A stretch of 64,000 bases of DNA from Microbacterium sp. SORGH_AS_0862 (GTDB lineage Bacteria; Actinomycetota; Actinomycetes; Actinomycetales; Microbacteriaceae). Each line of letters begins with the position of its first letter. The stretch's first letter is position 1. The translations under genes and the position numbers were made by a program. This document shows, one piece after another, positions 8,698 to 17,800 of the stretch. The notes under the pieces were generated by a model, which was not told where the DNA came from, did not search any database, and saw only the letters and a list, made by a program, of their open reading frames with translations. Location: NCBI RefSeq assembly GCF_030818795.1, contig NZ_JAUTAY010000001.1:1054001-1118000 (forward strand), written 5' to 3'.

Positions 8698-8851
8698 GAA
8701 ACGACCGTACCGAGCGGGCCTCGTCCGTCGGTCGCAGGGCCGTCGCACCTGTGTATCGATCCCGCGACACGGCCGCGATCATCCCCGAGGATGACGCGGA
8801 TGGTGCTCCAGGCCGACGACATCGCCGCATCCGCCGACGAGGCTCGAAGAC

Positions 8852-9568
8852 ATGCACGCTCCCTCACCTTCTCGTCCTGTTCTCGTCGCGCGCGGTCTCG
8901 TCAAGCGCTACGGCACGCTCACCGCCCTCGCGGGCGTGGACGTGACGATCGCCGCGGGCGAGTCCGTCGCCGTCATGGGCGCGTCGGGCTCGGGGAAGAC
9001 CACTCTGCTCCACTGCCTCGCCGCGGTCATCGCCCCCGACGGCGGCTCCGTCCGCCTCGGCCAGGACGATCCGGTCGAGCTCGTCGGCATGGACGAGACG
9101 GGGCGCTCGGCGATCCGTCGCAGTCAGCTCGGGTTCGTGTTCCAGGAGCACCTGCTGCTGCCGGAGCTCACCGCCCTCGAGAATGCGGCCCTCCCGCTGT
9201 TGGTGCAGGGCGTGGCGCGTCGTGACGCAGAGCAGCGCGCCGCCGGATGGCTGCACGCACTGGGGTTGGCCGGCATGGAGGACCGCCGCATCGGCCAGCT
9301 CTCCGGCGGCCAGGCGCAGCGGGTGGCGATCGCCCGCGCTCAGGTGACCGGCGCACCTCTGGTCTTCGCCGACGAACCCACCGGCGCTCTCGACTCCGCC
9401 ACATCCGCCGAGGTGATGTCAGCGCTCCTGCACGCCACGGTCGGACAGGGGCGCAGCCTCGTCGTCGTCACCCACGACGCCGAGGTCGCGGCGCGCTGCC
9501 ACCGCATCGTCCGGATGCGGGACGGCCGCATCCTCGACGCCGCGCCGATGAGCGAGGCGCAGCGATGA
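8852..9568 (+). CDS. ABC transporter ATP-binding protein (LolD/MacB type)
   Basis: This is the nucleotide-binding subunit of an exporter or lipoprotein-extrusion type ABC system. Visible are Walker A GASGSGKTT near residue 44, signature LSGGQAQRVAIARA, Walker B VFADEP and the switch His in VTHD. Length (238 residues) and sequence style match the FtsX-partner class. Its stop overlaps the permease start as ATGA. It is divergent from the OmpA-like gene. Confidence 0.93.
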   Translation: MHAPSPSRPVLVARGLVKRYGTLTALAGVDVTIAAGESVAVMGASGSGKTTLLHCLAAVIAPDGGSVRLGQDDPVELVGMDETGRSAIRRSQLGFVFQEHLLLPELTALENAALPLLVQGVARRDAEQRAAGWLHALGLAGMEDRRIGQLSGGQAQRVAIARAQVTGAPLVFADEPTGALDSATSAEVMSALLHATVGQGRSLVVVTHDAEVAARCHRIVRMRDGRILDAAPMSEAQR

Positions 9569-10932
9569 GCGCTGTCGCCACGCAGGGCGCGGTGCGACGC
9601 ACGCTCACCCTGTCACGCCTGCTCGCCCGACCATCGCGGCAGTCACGTGCGGCGCTCGTGCTCCCGATCGTCGCCTTCGCCGCCACGACGACGCTGCTTC
9701 TGATCGGCGCCGGCGGCACGCGCATGTTCCTCACCGACGATCGCGGCGGGGCGTTCACCGGGATGTACGGCATCCTGGCCGTGCTCGCCCTCGTCCTGCT
9801 CGCCGTTCCGCTGGCGACGCTCGGCGCCGCCGCCGCGCGTCTGTCGAGCCGGAGGCGCGACGACCGCCTGGCGACCCTGCGTCTGCTGGGCGCCACCTCC
9901 GGCGAGGTCGCTGCGATGACGGTCATCGAGGCCGCCGCGACGGCGGCCGTCGGCGCCGTCGCAGGTGCGACCGTCTACGTCGCCGTCCTGCCGCTCGTAG
10001 GCCTCCTGCCGTTCTTCGGCGGTCCGATCGGAGCGGCAGCGGTATGGGCCGGGTTCGACGTGCTCGCCCTCGTGCTCGCGGGCGTCGTGGCACTCGCGAC
10101 CGTCAGCGCCTCCCTCGGGCTGCGCCGCGTCGCGCTCACACCGCTCGGCGTGCGTCGGCGGTCGGAACCCGCGCCGCGCCGCCGCACCGCCGTCGTCGTC
10201 GGCGTGATCGGCGCCGCCGCCGTCGCTCTCATCGTCCTGAACCTCTCGGCCATCGGTCAGCTGGTCGGCCCCGCCATCTCGCTCGCCCTGCTGCTGGGGC
10301 TGTTCGCCGGTTCCCTCGGTCTGCTGAACCTCGTCGGCACCCCGATCGTCGCCGCGCGCGGACGCGCGATGGCTCGCCGCGCCGGGGATGCGGCGCATCT
10401 GATCGCCGGGCGCGAGCTCGCCGCACACGCTTCTGTCGCTTGGAGACGTGTCTCCGCGATCGCGATGGTCTCGTTCATCGCCGTGGTCGGCGGAGCCGGA
10501 ATGAGTCTGGTCACGCTCGCCGGCGGCGACACGGCCGACAGCGGAACGGTGTTCGCCGACATCCGCACGGGCGTTCTCGTCACGCTCGTGTCGGCCTTCC
10601 TGCTCCTCGCGTGTTCCGTCGGTGTGACCCAGGCCGCATCCGTGCTCGAGGACCGCGAGCTGATCGTCGGTCTCGACCGTCTCGGCGTGCCGGCAGCCGA
10701 CCTCGCCCGCGCCCGCCGCATCACCGTGCTGCTGCCCCTGCGCTGGGCGGCGCTCGGCGGCGCGCTCGCGGGCATCGCACTGAGCCTGCCGGTCATCGGC
10801 ATCACCCTCGTGCTGGCTCCGACGTCGCTGCTGATCATCGCCCTCACTTTCGTCGTCGGCGTCGCGCTCGTGCTGGTCTCACTCGCCTCGACCGAGCCGC
10901 TCGTACGGGCGATCCGGCGGGCGGCCGCGTAA
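9565..10932 (+). CDS. FtsX-like ABC transporter permease
   Basis: This is a 455-residue permease with about eight to ten hydrophobic segments. It has cytoplasmic RLLGATSGEV and ELIVGLDRLGVPAADLARAR motifs, the coupling elements typical of FtsX/MacB-type permeases. It forms the transporter with the ATPase encoded immediately upstream. Substrate unknown; many such systems in Gram-positives handle peptide antibiotics. The ATG at 9565 lies in the four-base overlap. Confidence 0.88.
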   Translation: MSAVATQGAVRRTLTLSRLLARPSRQSRAALVLPIVAFAATTTLLLIGAGGTRMFLTDDRGGAFTGMYGILAVLALVLLAVPLATLGAAAARLSSRRRDDRLATLRLLGATSGEVAAMTVIEAAATAAVGAVAGATVYVAVLPLVGLLPFFGGPIGAAAVWAGFDVLALVLAGVVALATVSASLGLRRVALTPLGVRRRSEPAPRRRTAVVVGVIGAAAVALIVLNLSAIGQLVGPAISLALLLGLFAGSLGLLNLVGTPIVAARGRAMARRAGDAAHLIAGRELAAHASVAWRRVSAIAMVSFIAVVGGAGMSLVTLAGGDTADSGTVFADIRTGVLVTLVSAFLLLACSVGVTQAASVLEDRELIVGLDRLGVPAADLARARRITVLLPLRWAALGGALAGIALSLPVIGITLVLAPTSLLIIALTFVVGVALVLVSLASTEPLVRAIRRAAA

Positions 10933-10988
10933 CGACCCACAGGTGTCGAAATCTTTCGATACGCATGCCCGCGTTCTGCTATGTTCCG

Positions 10989-11015
10989 TGGGAGCGCTCT
11001 CTGAGAGCGCTCCCA
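10989..11015. promoter_or_regulatory. CebR-like operator, double palindrome upstream of the cellulase
   Basis: A perfect 27-bp inverted repeat has 13-bp arms (TGGGAGCGCTCTC and its complement) around one central T. Each half closely resembles the 14-bp box TGGGAGCGCTCCCA bound by CebR, the cellobiose-responsive LacI-family repressor of actinomycetes. It ends 17 bases before the ATG of the GH9 gene and covers the region just after a possible -10 (TATGTT near 10979). Repression relieved by cello-oligosaccharides is the likely control. No cebR gene is in the window. Confidence 0.8.
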
Positions 11016-11031
11016 GAGCGAAGGAGCTTGA

Positions 11032-14000
11032 ATGCGCGCGACGACGCGGCACGTGAGACGCAACCTTGCCGTCTTGATGATCGGAGCGCTGGCCGCGGCC
11101 GGCGCAGTGTCCTTGCCCACCGCCGCGAGCGCGGCGGCCACGGATTACGTGCAGAACGGCACGTTCACCTCGGGCCACGAACCGTGGTGGTCTGCCGGAG
11201 TGGATGCATTCCGGACGGACGGCGGTGTGTTCTGCGCCGACGTGCCCGCCACCGCCAATCCGTGGGACGTCCTGATCGGGCAGAGCGACATGCCGCTGAC
11301 GGCGGGTGTCGACTACATCCTGAAAGCCGACGTACGCGCGAGCAGTCCCGCTACCCTCGTGACACAGGTGGCCCCGAAGGTCGCCGACGCGTCGTTCAGC
11401 ACCTACACGAGCCAGACCGCCTCGCTCACGGATGCGTGGCAGACGCTCAGCTACACCTTCACCGCCCGCGACTTCGGCCAGGGCACGGTCTCCGATCTGC
11501 AGTTCCGCCTCGGCGCCAACAGCGCCCCCACCACCTTCTGCCTCGACAACGTCTCTCTCATCGAGGAGGACTCCGTGCCACCGGTCGACCCGGGCCCCGT
11601 GGACCCGGTCGTGGGCACGGACCAACTGCTGCCGAACCCGACGTTCGACAGCGGCACGAGCCCGTGGTGGACGGCCGGGCCCGTGGCGCTGTCGAACCCC
11701 GACAGCAACCTCTGCGCCACCGTGACCGGCGCGACCGCCAATCTCTGGGACGTGCTCGTCGGACACAACGACATCCCCCTCCCGGGTGAGACGGCCTTCC
11801 GGCTCAGCTTCACCGCATCCGCCTCGGCACCGGTGACGGCCTCGACCAAGGTCGGCACCTACTCGGGCGCGTCGACGGAGGACTTCATCGAGCGCACCTT
11901 CGCCGTCGGCACGGCCGTGCAGACGTACTCCTACACGTTCGAGACCACGCCCGCCGGCACGTTCCACCTCTCGCAGGTGCAGTTCCGCGTCGGAGGCGTG
12001 CCGGAAGGCACCGTCATCTGCTTCGACGACGTGACCCTCACGGGCACGAAGTACACCTACCAGGCCGACACCGGCCCGGCGGTGAAGGTCAATCAAGTCG
12101 GCTACCTTCCGCGCGGACCGAAGCGCGCGACCGTCGTGACGGATGCGGCCGAGCCGCTCACCTGGACGCTCGAGGACGCGAACGGCGCCCCTGTCGCGAC
12201 CGGCACCACGACGCCCGCCGGGTTCGATGCCAGCGCAGGGGTCGACGTGCACACGATCGACTTCTCCGGCGTCACCGCGACCGGTGACGGCATGCGGCTG
12301 CGCGTCGGCGCGGAGCTGAGCCACCCCTTCCGCATCGCCGCCGATGTGTTCCAGTCGCTGCGCACCGACTCGCTGCGCTTCTTCTACACGAACCGATCCG
12401 GCATCGCGATCGACGGCGACATCGCGGGCGCCGAGTACGCGCGCCCTGCGGGGCACCTGGACGAGGGCGCCAACCAGGGCGACAGCAACGTCGGCTGCCT
12501 CGAACCGCAGACATGGTCCGACGGCTGGACGTGCTCCGATCGACACGACGTCACGGGCGGATGGTACGACGCGGGCGACCACGGCAAGTACGTCGTCAAC
12601 GGCGGCATCGCCGTCGCCCAGCTGTTGTCGGCGTACGAGCGCTCGCTTCCGGCCGGAACCGAGGCCGCTCTGGGCGACTCGACCCTGGCAGTCCCCGAGC
12701 GCGGGAACGGCACGCCCGACATCCTCGACGAGGCGCGCTGGGAGCTGGAATTCCTGCTCAAGATGCAGGTTCCCGCGGGCGATCCGCTGTCGGGGATGGC
12801 CTGGCACAAGGTCACCGATCGCGCATGGACGGGCCTGCCGCTGATGCCGCACGACGACCCGCAGGAGCGACTGCTGCACCGCCCGTCGACGGCGGCCACG
12901 CTCAACCTCGCCGCCACGGCCGCGCAGGCGTCGCGCCTGTTCGAGCCGTACGACGCGGCCTTCGCGTCGCGCCTGCGCGACGCGGCGGAGACCGCGTACG
13001 ACGCTGCTCTCGCACATCCGGATCTGCTCGCACCCGAGGAGGACGGCGTGGGCGGCGGCACGTACGCCGACGACACCGTCACCGACGAGTTCTACTGGGC
13101 GGCGGCCGAGCTGTACCTCACGACCGGCAGCGACCGCTACCGCGACGAGGTCGAGAGCAACCCCCTGCACACCGCCGACATCTTCACCGCGGGCGGCTTC
13201 TACTGGGGCGACGTGGCGGCCCTCGGGCGCATGCAGCTCGCGCGCTTCGGCACGGGCCTTCCCGACATCGACCGCATCCGTCAGTCCGTCGTGGATGCGG
13301 CCGAGAAGCTGATCGCCGATCAGAAGGCGCAGCCGTTCGGTCAGCCCTACGCCCCGAAGGAGGGCCTGTACGACTGGGGCTCGAACTCGGCCGTGCTGAA
13401 CAACCAGGTCGTGCTGGCCACGGCGTTCGATCTGACGCATCGCCCGCGCTACGCGGACGCGGTCATCGAGGCGTACGACTACCTGTTCGGCCGCAACGTG
13501 CTGGGCCAGTCGTACGTGACCGGTTACGGCACGAACGACTCACGCAACCAGCACAGCCGGTGGTACGCGAACGCGCTCGACCCGCAGCTGCCGCATCCGC
13601 CGATCGGCACGGTGGCCGGCGGGCCGAACTCGTCGATCCAGGATCCGGTCGCGAGCGCCTGGCTCGCGGGCTGTGCACCGCAGGCCTGCTACGTCGACGA
13701 CATCGGAGCGTGGTCGGTGAACGAGATCACGGTCAACTGGAACTCCGCGCTCGCATGGGTGGCATCCTTCGTCGCCGACCTCGGTGACGGCTTCGTCGCG
13801 GTGACCCCGGTCGCGGTCGACGACACCGCATCCGGTGCACCGGGCGAGCCGATCGCCGTCGAGCCTCTCGCCAACGACCGCGCCGGCGACGCCGACATCC
13901 CCTTGGATGCCGCGACGCTGACGCTGCTCGACGCCACCGGCGACGCCTCCGCCCGGGCCGCCGCGGCTCCCGTGACCTCGGTGACGATCACGGGCCAGGG

Positions 14001-14304
14001 TCGCTACGACCTCGACGGTCAGCGCATCGTCTTCACCCCCGAGGCCGACTTCGTCGGCACGGCGACCCCGGTCGCGTACCGCGTGGCGGACACCCGCGGC
14101 ACAGAGGTGACCGCGACGTTCACGCCCACCGTGCGGGCGCCCGCCGCATCCGATCCGACGACCGCTGCACCCGCCGCCGCGGCGCGCGGATCGCTGCCGC
14201 AGACCGGCGTCGACACCTCGCCGCTCTGGGCGATCGGGGCCGCAGCACTCGCGCTGCTGGGCGCGGGAGCGTACCTCGTGCGACGACGCCGCCGCGCGGC
14301 CTGA
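11032..14304 (+). CDS. secreted, sortase-anchored GH9 cellulase with two carbohydrate-binding modules
   Basis: An endoglucanase-type enzyme acting on beta-1,4-glucan at the cell surface. In order: Sec signal (1-36), two CBM4/9-like modules (about 40-180 and 200-340), the Ig-like domain common before GH9 (about 350-430), the GH9 (alpha/alpha)6 barrel with GGWYDAGDHGKY near residue 510 (base Asp) and the acid Glu in SVNEITVNWN near 898, a beta-rich module with ADFVGTATPVAYRVAD, and a C-terminal LPQTG signal near 1056 with helix and RRRRR tail. AAGGAG precedes the ATG. Monocistronic: CebR-type operator upstream and strong terminator downstream. Confidence 0.93.
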   Translation: MRATTRHVRRNLAVLMIGALAAAGAVSLPTAASAAATDYVQNGTFTSGHEPWWSAGVDAFRTDGGVFCADVPATANPWDVLIGQSDMPLTAGVDYILKADVRASSPATLVTQVAPKVADASFSTYTSQTASLTDAWQTLSYTFTARDFGQGTVSDLQFRLGANSAPTTFCLDNVSLIEEDSVPPVDPGPVDPVVGTDQLLPNPTFDSGTSPWWTAGPVALSNPDSNLCATVTGATANLWDVLVGHNDIPLPGETAFRLSFTASASAPVTASTKVGTYSGASTEDFIERTFAVGTAVQTYSYTFETTPAGTFHLSQVQFRVGGVPEGTVICFDDVTLTGTKYTYQADTGPAVKVNQVGYLPRGPKRATVVTDAAEPLTWTLEDANGAPVATGTTTPAGFDASAGVDVHTIDFSGVTATGDGMRLRVGAELSHPFRIAADVFQSLRTDSLRFFYTNRSGIAIDGDIAGAEYARPAGHLDEGANQGDSNVGCLEPQTWSDGWTCSDRHDVTGGWYDAGDHGKYVVNGGIAVAQLLSAYERSLPAGTEAALGDSTLAVPERGNGTPDILDEARWELEFLLKMQVPAGDPLSGMAWHKVTDRAWTGLPLMPHDDPQERLLHRPSTAATLNLAATAAQASRLFEPYDAAFASRLRDAAETAYDAALAHPDLLAPEEDGVGGGTYADDTVTDEFYWAAAELYLTTGSDRYRDEVESNPLHTADIFTAGGFYWGDVAALGRMQLARFGTGLPDIDRIRQSVVDAAEKLIADQKAQPFGQPYAPKEGLYDWGSNSAVLNNQVVLATAFDLTHRPRYADAVIEAYDYLFGRNVLGQSYVTGYGTNDSRNQHSRWYANALDPQLPHPPIGTVAGGPNSSIQDPVASAWLAGCAPQACYVDDIGAWSVNEITVNWNSALAWVASFVADLGDGFVAVTPVAVDDTASGAPGEPIAVEPLANDRAGDADIPLDAATLTLLDATGDASARAAAAPVTSVTITGQGRYDLDGQRIVFTPEADFVGTATPVAYRVADTRGTEVTATFTPTVRAPAASDPTTAAPAAAARGSLPQTGVDTSPLWAIGAAALALLGAGAYLVRRRRRAA

Positions 14305-14310
14305 GCACAC

Positions 14311-14350
14311 GATGAAGCCCCGGCGGGCATCCCCCGCCGGGGCTTCATCA
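14311..14350. terminator. strong hairpin terminator between convergent genes
   Basis: A 17-bp perfect stem (GATGAAGCCCCGGCGGG with its complement) has a short loop and sits seven bases after the cellulase stop. It can serve both strands. The T-run is short, as is common in high-GC actinobacteria. Confidence 0.85.
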
Positions 14351-14410
14351 TTGCGTCCACTGCGCCGCGTGGGCCGGGCTCGCCCTGCGGATCCGGCACC
14401 CGCACGTGCC

Positions 14411-14475
14411 CGAACTCCTGCAGAACAGGGCCTGAAGCTCCCCGCCCGGGCGCCGGGCGCGAGATGGCAGGAGTA
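14411..14475. repeat. intergenic palindromic repeat, family A (AACTCCTGCAGA arms)
   Basis: The arm GAACTCCTGCAGAAC is followed about 40 bp later by the inverted arm GATGGCAGGAGTA, with a GC-rich variable loop. The same arm word recurs at 63808-63870 with a different loop. The element lies in the non-coding interval between the cellulase terminator and the next gene. Confidence 0.6.
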
Positions 14476-14562
14476 TCGACCGCGTTCTCGGACCCGCACA
14501 GTGCCCGCACCGATTCAGGGGCACCCGCACCACGTCGCCGCGGCATGGCCCGCGCAGCAGTC

Positions 14563-16339
14563 CTATCGAACGCGGCGGCGACGGGCGATCAGAACGAGCG
14601 TGCCGATTCCGAGTAGCGTGATGGCCACGAAGATGCTGACACCCGCCTCGTTCCCCGTCGACGCGAGTCGCGCGGGAAGGGTCGATGAGGGATTCCCGGA
14701 CGGCGTCGAAGCCAGCGTTGATGCGGGATCCGCGGACGGTGTCGGTGTCGGTGTCGACTCGTGAACGACGGAGATCAGCCGCGGGGCGGAGACGCCGGTG
14801 GCGGCGGCTGTGCAATCCGCCGTACCGGTCACCCGCGCCGTCAACTCGTGCCCCGCGTCTTCATCCCGTACCCGGTAGGTCGACCCTGTGGCGTCCGCAA
14901 TGAGCACATCGTCGCGAAGCCACTGAAGCGACCTGGTCTGCGGCGCGGGCTGCCAGCTCGTCGTCTCGGCGGTAAGCAGTGCACCGACCTCTGCATCACC
15001 CGCGATCGTTACTGATGTGTCGGTGAACTGACCCAACGAGACGGAGAGGGAGAGCACAACCGTATCCGCGGTAGTGCCTGGTGTCGGAGACACACCGTTC
15101 AGCGCTCGCACGACCAGCGAGATGTCTGCGGGCTGGAAGGCTGTGCCGCTGATAGCACCGGTCGTCTCGTCGAACGCAAGACCGGCCGGCAGCACCCCGT
15201 CGACGATCTCGAACTGAGAGACAGGAGGTGTCCCCGTCGCCACCAATGGCGCGGTGGCGATCGGCTGGCAGGCGAGTGCGCTCATGCTCGCGGAGGTCGA
15301 CGAGATAATCGGCGCCCAGATCTGCCCCAGCGCGACGATGCCGCGAAACGGATCGATCGTATCGACACCGTTCTGGTCTCCGTAGAAGTAACCCAGGGAG
15401 TACACGGTGGAATCAGCAGCAACCGCGATGGCGGTCGTGGACATCGGCTGCGTCGGAGCGTAGACGACCCCACGTTCTGCGATCCGCCTGCCAGGCGCCG
15501 CGAGGTCGTCCAGAGAGCGCACCTCGATGTCACCGTTCTGGTTCGCCGAGTAAAGCAGTCCGTCAGCTCCGATCACCGCGTAGTTCGCGGTGTCGCCGAT
15601 GTCGTACGACTCAACGACGACCCCGTCCACAGAGACGATGCGCAGTTTGTCCCGGTCAGCCCACAGCAGTCTGCCGTCTGGCGTGAGATTCAACTGGAAA
15701 CCTGCCTCTCCCGGGTTGGCGAGCCCTGATACCGTGGCCCGTGTCGTCGCGCCGGTGGCGATGTCGAGCGTGACGATGTTGGCCTGCAGCCAATCGGACG
15801 AATCGAGCATCGCGAACCGGCCGTCCGCGAGCCGCACCAGGCCGTAGCCAGAGATGCCGTCGGCGAGCGGGTACCGTCCGATCTCGGAGCCCGTCGCGGA
15901 GAGGTGCATGAGGGCCGATGTCGCACCACGCCCGACAACCCACACGGAGCCGTCGGGGTCGGCCCAGATGCCCTGGGGATAGCCCCGATCGCTCTCCGGC
16001 CCATCGGGGAAGATCGACATCGAGCCGAGCATCTCACCCGGTCTGCGGGTCATATCTGAGGATGGCTTGCGAACTACCCGAGGAGTAGTCGGCCATGACG
16101 TACATGGACCCGTCTGCACCGAACGCCGCGCTCGTACCGATGCCGAAGGAGGGTAGCTCCTCGGTGCCATCGCGACCCGTCGTCCAGTGCAGCACGTACC
16201 GGTAGTCGCCGTTGTCGCCGACCGGTTCGGGTGGCGACGCCCATGCCGCCGTCGGCCCCGCCAAGAGCACGACCACCGCGACGATCATCGCGGTCGCCCT
16301 CCAATCGCTGCGTCGCGACCTCCGTTGCCATGTTTTCAT
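14563..16339 (-). pseudogene. surface-anchored beta-propeller protein, interrupted by a frameshift
   Basis: The start (ATG 16339) gives a signal peptide and YRYVLHWTTG; that frame stops just after RYDPQTG at about 16036. The next frame continues exactly (GEMLGSMSIFPDGP) with propeller-type strands such as GIWADPDGSVWVV, then a putative Ig domain (GVLPAGLAFDETTGAISGTAF) and a further Ig-like module. The end is an LASTG sortase motif, membrane helix and RRRRVR. One extra C in CCC at 16037-16039 explains the break. If it is a sequencing error, the protein is an intact wall-anchored propeller of about 590 residues. Ligand unknown. Confidence 0.75.
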
Positions 16340-16718
16340 CGCCTCCGCCTCTCCTGGCTCGTGCAGGAGAGGCCGATGCTCTCCCTAGGTGTGAGAGTCG
16401 GAATCGGCGAGCGTGTCACACTCCTTTATTGGTTTTCGAGTAGAAGTGTTCCCGATGACTCCTCGAGCCTCCATCGCATGATGCGCGCGAAGAGGGCCCC
16501 GGCTTCGTTTCTCCGAGCCCGGGAGACGGATGCTTACCAAGCTCTCGAAGATTCGTACGCGGCCTCGAGGCCCATGTGGTCTTCATCGCGCTCCGAACGC
16601 GTCGTTGCTCGCGGTCGATGGAGCGGCAAGGGAACTCGCGGCGCAGAACCTCGACGCTGCAAGCCCCTGCCCCTCAATCCTCGAGGAAGGCAGGTTGCTT
16701 CCCCGTGCGCACTGAGAG
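16340..16718. other. intergenic region without a clear gene
   Basis: About 380 bases lie between the propeller start and the lsr2 stop. Short frames here lack ribosome sites and recognisable motifs. An imperfect hairpin near 16497-16523 could end lsr2 transcription, but no T-run follows. I see no RNA gene. Confidence 0.5.
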
Positions 16719-17054
16719 TCAGTGTGCGGCGTCGTATGCCTCGAGAACGGCGGCGGGAACGCGTCCACGAGCGCTCACTTCGTGACCGTTCGCCGCAGCC
16801 CATTCGCGCACGGCACCGAGGTCACGCGTGTCCTTCTTCGCACCGCGACCACGGGGCGTCGCACGCGCCGCGCTGCCGATGGAACGGCCCGCCTTGATGA
16901 ACGGCGCGAAAGCCTCGCGGAGCTTTTCGGCGTTCTTCTCGGAAAGGTCGATTTCGTACGAGCGCCCCTCGAGAGAGAAGTGAATCGTCTTTCCCTCCTC
17001 GAGGACTTCGCCGTCGAGGTCGTCAATGAGTCGAGTGAAATGCTGTTTGGCCAT
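16719..17054 (-). CDS. lsr2: Lsr2 nucleoid-associated protein (left copy)
   Basis: Lsr2 is an H-NS-like xenogeneic silencer that bridges AT-rich DNA. The 111-residue protein has the N-terminal dimerisation strand region (TRLIDDLDG, FSLEGRSYEIDLS), a basic linker, and the C-terminal DNA-binding domain with VREWAAANGHEV and the AT-hook-like ARGRVP. The ATG at 17054 has no ribosome site. A CATACT -10-like box ends about nine bases upstream, so the message may be leaderless. A second copy with roughly 85 percent identity by eye lies at 32039, at the other end of the island. Confidence 0.95.
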   Translation of the reverse strand: MAKQHFTRLIDDLDGEVLEEGKTIHFSLEGRSYEIDLSEKNAEKLREAFAPFIKAGRSIGSAARATPRGRGAKKDTRDLGAVREWAAANGHEVSARGRVPAAVLEAYDAAH

Positions 17055-17078
17055 AGCCAGGGAGTATGACACATCAAC
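17055..17078 (-). promoter_or_regulatory. conserved lsr2 promoter, probably leaderless
   Basis: The minus strand reads TTGATGTGTCATACTCCC just before the ATG. The same 18 bases occur before the second lsr2 at 32378-32403, although the DNA further upstream differs. CATACT fits a -10 box with the start codon about nine bases away, which leaves no space for a ribosome site. Confidence 0.55.
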
Positions 17079-17197
17079 CTTTCGCAATTTCTCGACTTGC
17101 GCGCCGGAAAGATAACTGAAGCGAAAAGGAAAAGGCGATGTCATCGCGCGGAGCCTCGGGCGGCGTGGGCCCACCCGAGGGATTCGAACCCGCTCAG

Positions 17198-17252
17198 CCG
17201 GAGATGCGAAGAGAGCGACCCCCTGCGGGGGCCGCTCTCTTCGCATCTCCGG
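17198..17252. repeat. 55-bp near-perfect palindrome
   Basis: Perfect 20-bp arms (CCGGAGATGCGAAGAGAGCG and its complement) at 17198-17217 and 17233-17252 flank an inner CCCCC-TGC-GGGGG. It could be a strong bidirectional terminator or a recombination relic. A fragment resembling the T-arm and acceptor of a tRNA 3' end (GGGATTCGAACCCG) lies directly to its left, and the first copy of a 48-bp direct repeat directly to its right. Confidence 0.8.
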
Positions 17253-17254
17253 AA

Positions 17255-17302
17255 CCTACGCGATGGCTTTCGAACCCCTCGCGGGAGACGCAGCGGCTGC
17301 TG
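17255..17302 (+). repeat. 48-bp direct repeat, left copy
   Basis: This 48-bp segment, starting CCTACGCGATGGCTTTCGAA and ending CGGCTGCTG, recurs at 21294-21341 with two mismatches. The two copies enclose the CHAT gene and the XRE-ImmA/PIN pair. The core TTCGAACCCC resembles a tRNA T-loop complement, as attachment sites often do. It may be an att duplication, but no recombinase lies between the copies. Confidence 0.75.
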
Positions 17303-17800
17303 ACGCGGGTTTCGAAGCGAGAGCGGAACCCCCAGCACAAATGAACCAACTGCGGGCGGGTCACAACGGATGGCGGCTTAACGGGCAAACCTGCCATCCA
17401 GTCCGCAGACGCGCGAGATCCGGGCGTGCCGGAGGTGGTCTCGACTGGTAGATCGAGGATGCCTTGAAGGGGTAGGGAGTAGATGTTCACGTGATCAGCC
17501 CACGTTGTCCCCACCAGAGCGCGACGCGAGGGTCTGCGGACAGGGTCGGGATGCACCCGAAGCATCGGAGCGCGAAGCCCGAACGGTCCAGCACGTTCCC
17601 ACCCGCCAGCCCAGCCAGAAGCAGATGTCCCCACGGCGTCGCGCGCTACGGGCAACCGACCAAAACAAGCCGGGCATGAAAGCCGGCACCACCTTTGGCA
17701 GACAGAGCCGTGACGCCCTCCGTTCGATATGGATTAGTTGGCTCACAACGGCGAGTCACGTTGGGATACTGGGCTGAACGGCCGTGCACGAAGGAGTGGG
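17303..17800. other. non-coding stretch upstream of the CHAT gene
   Basis: About 500 bases hold no convincing gene. Frames on either strand have Arg/Pro/Ser-rich translations and no family motif. The 3' part presumably carries the promoter of the CHAT gene, whose AAGGAG ribosome site is at 17791. Confidence 0.5.

Noticed and set aside
10879..13440. 853-codon open frame antisense to the cellulase
   Set aside because: It is a shadow of GC-rich codon bias. The product is low-complexity Arg/Val/Gly without motifs, while the plus strand encodes a complete GH9 enzyme.
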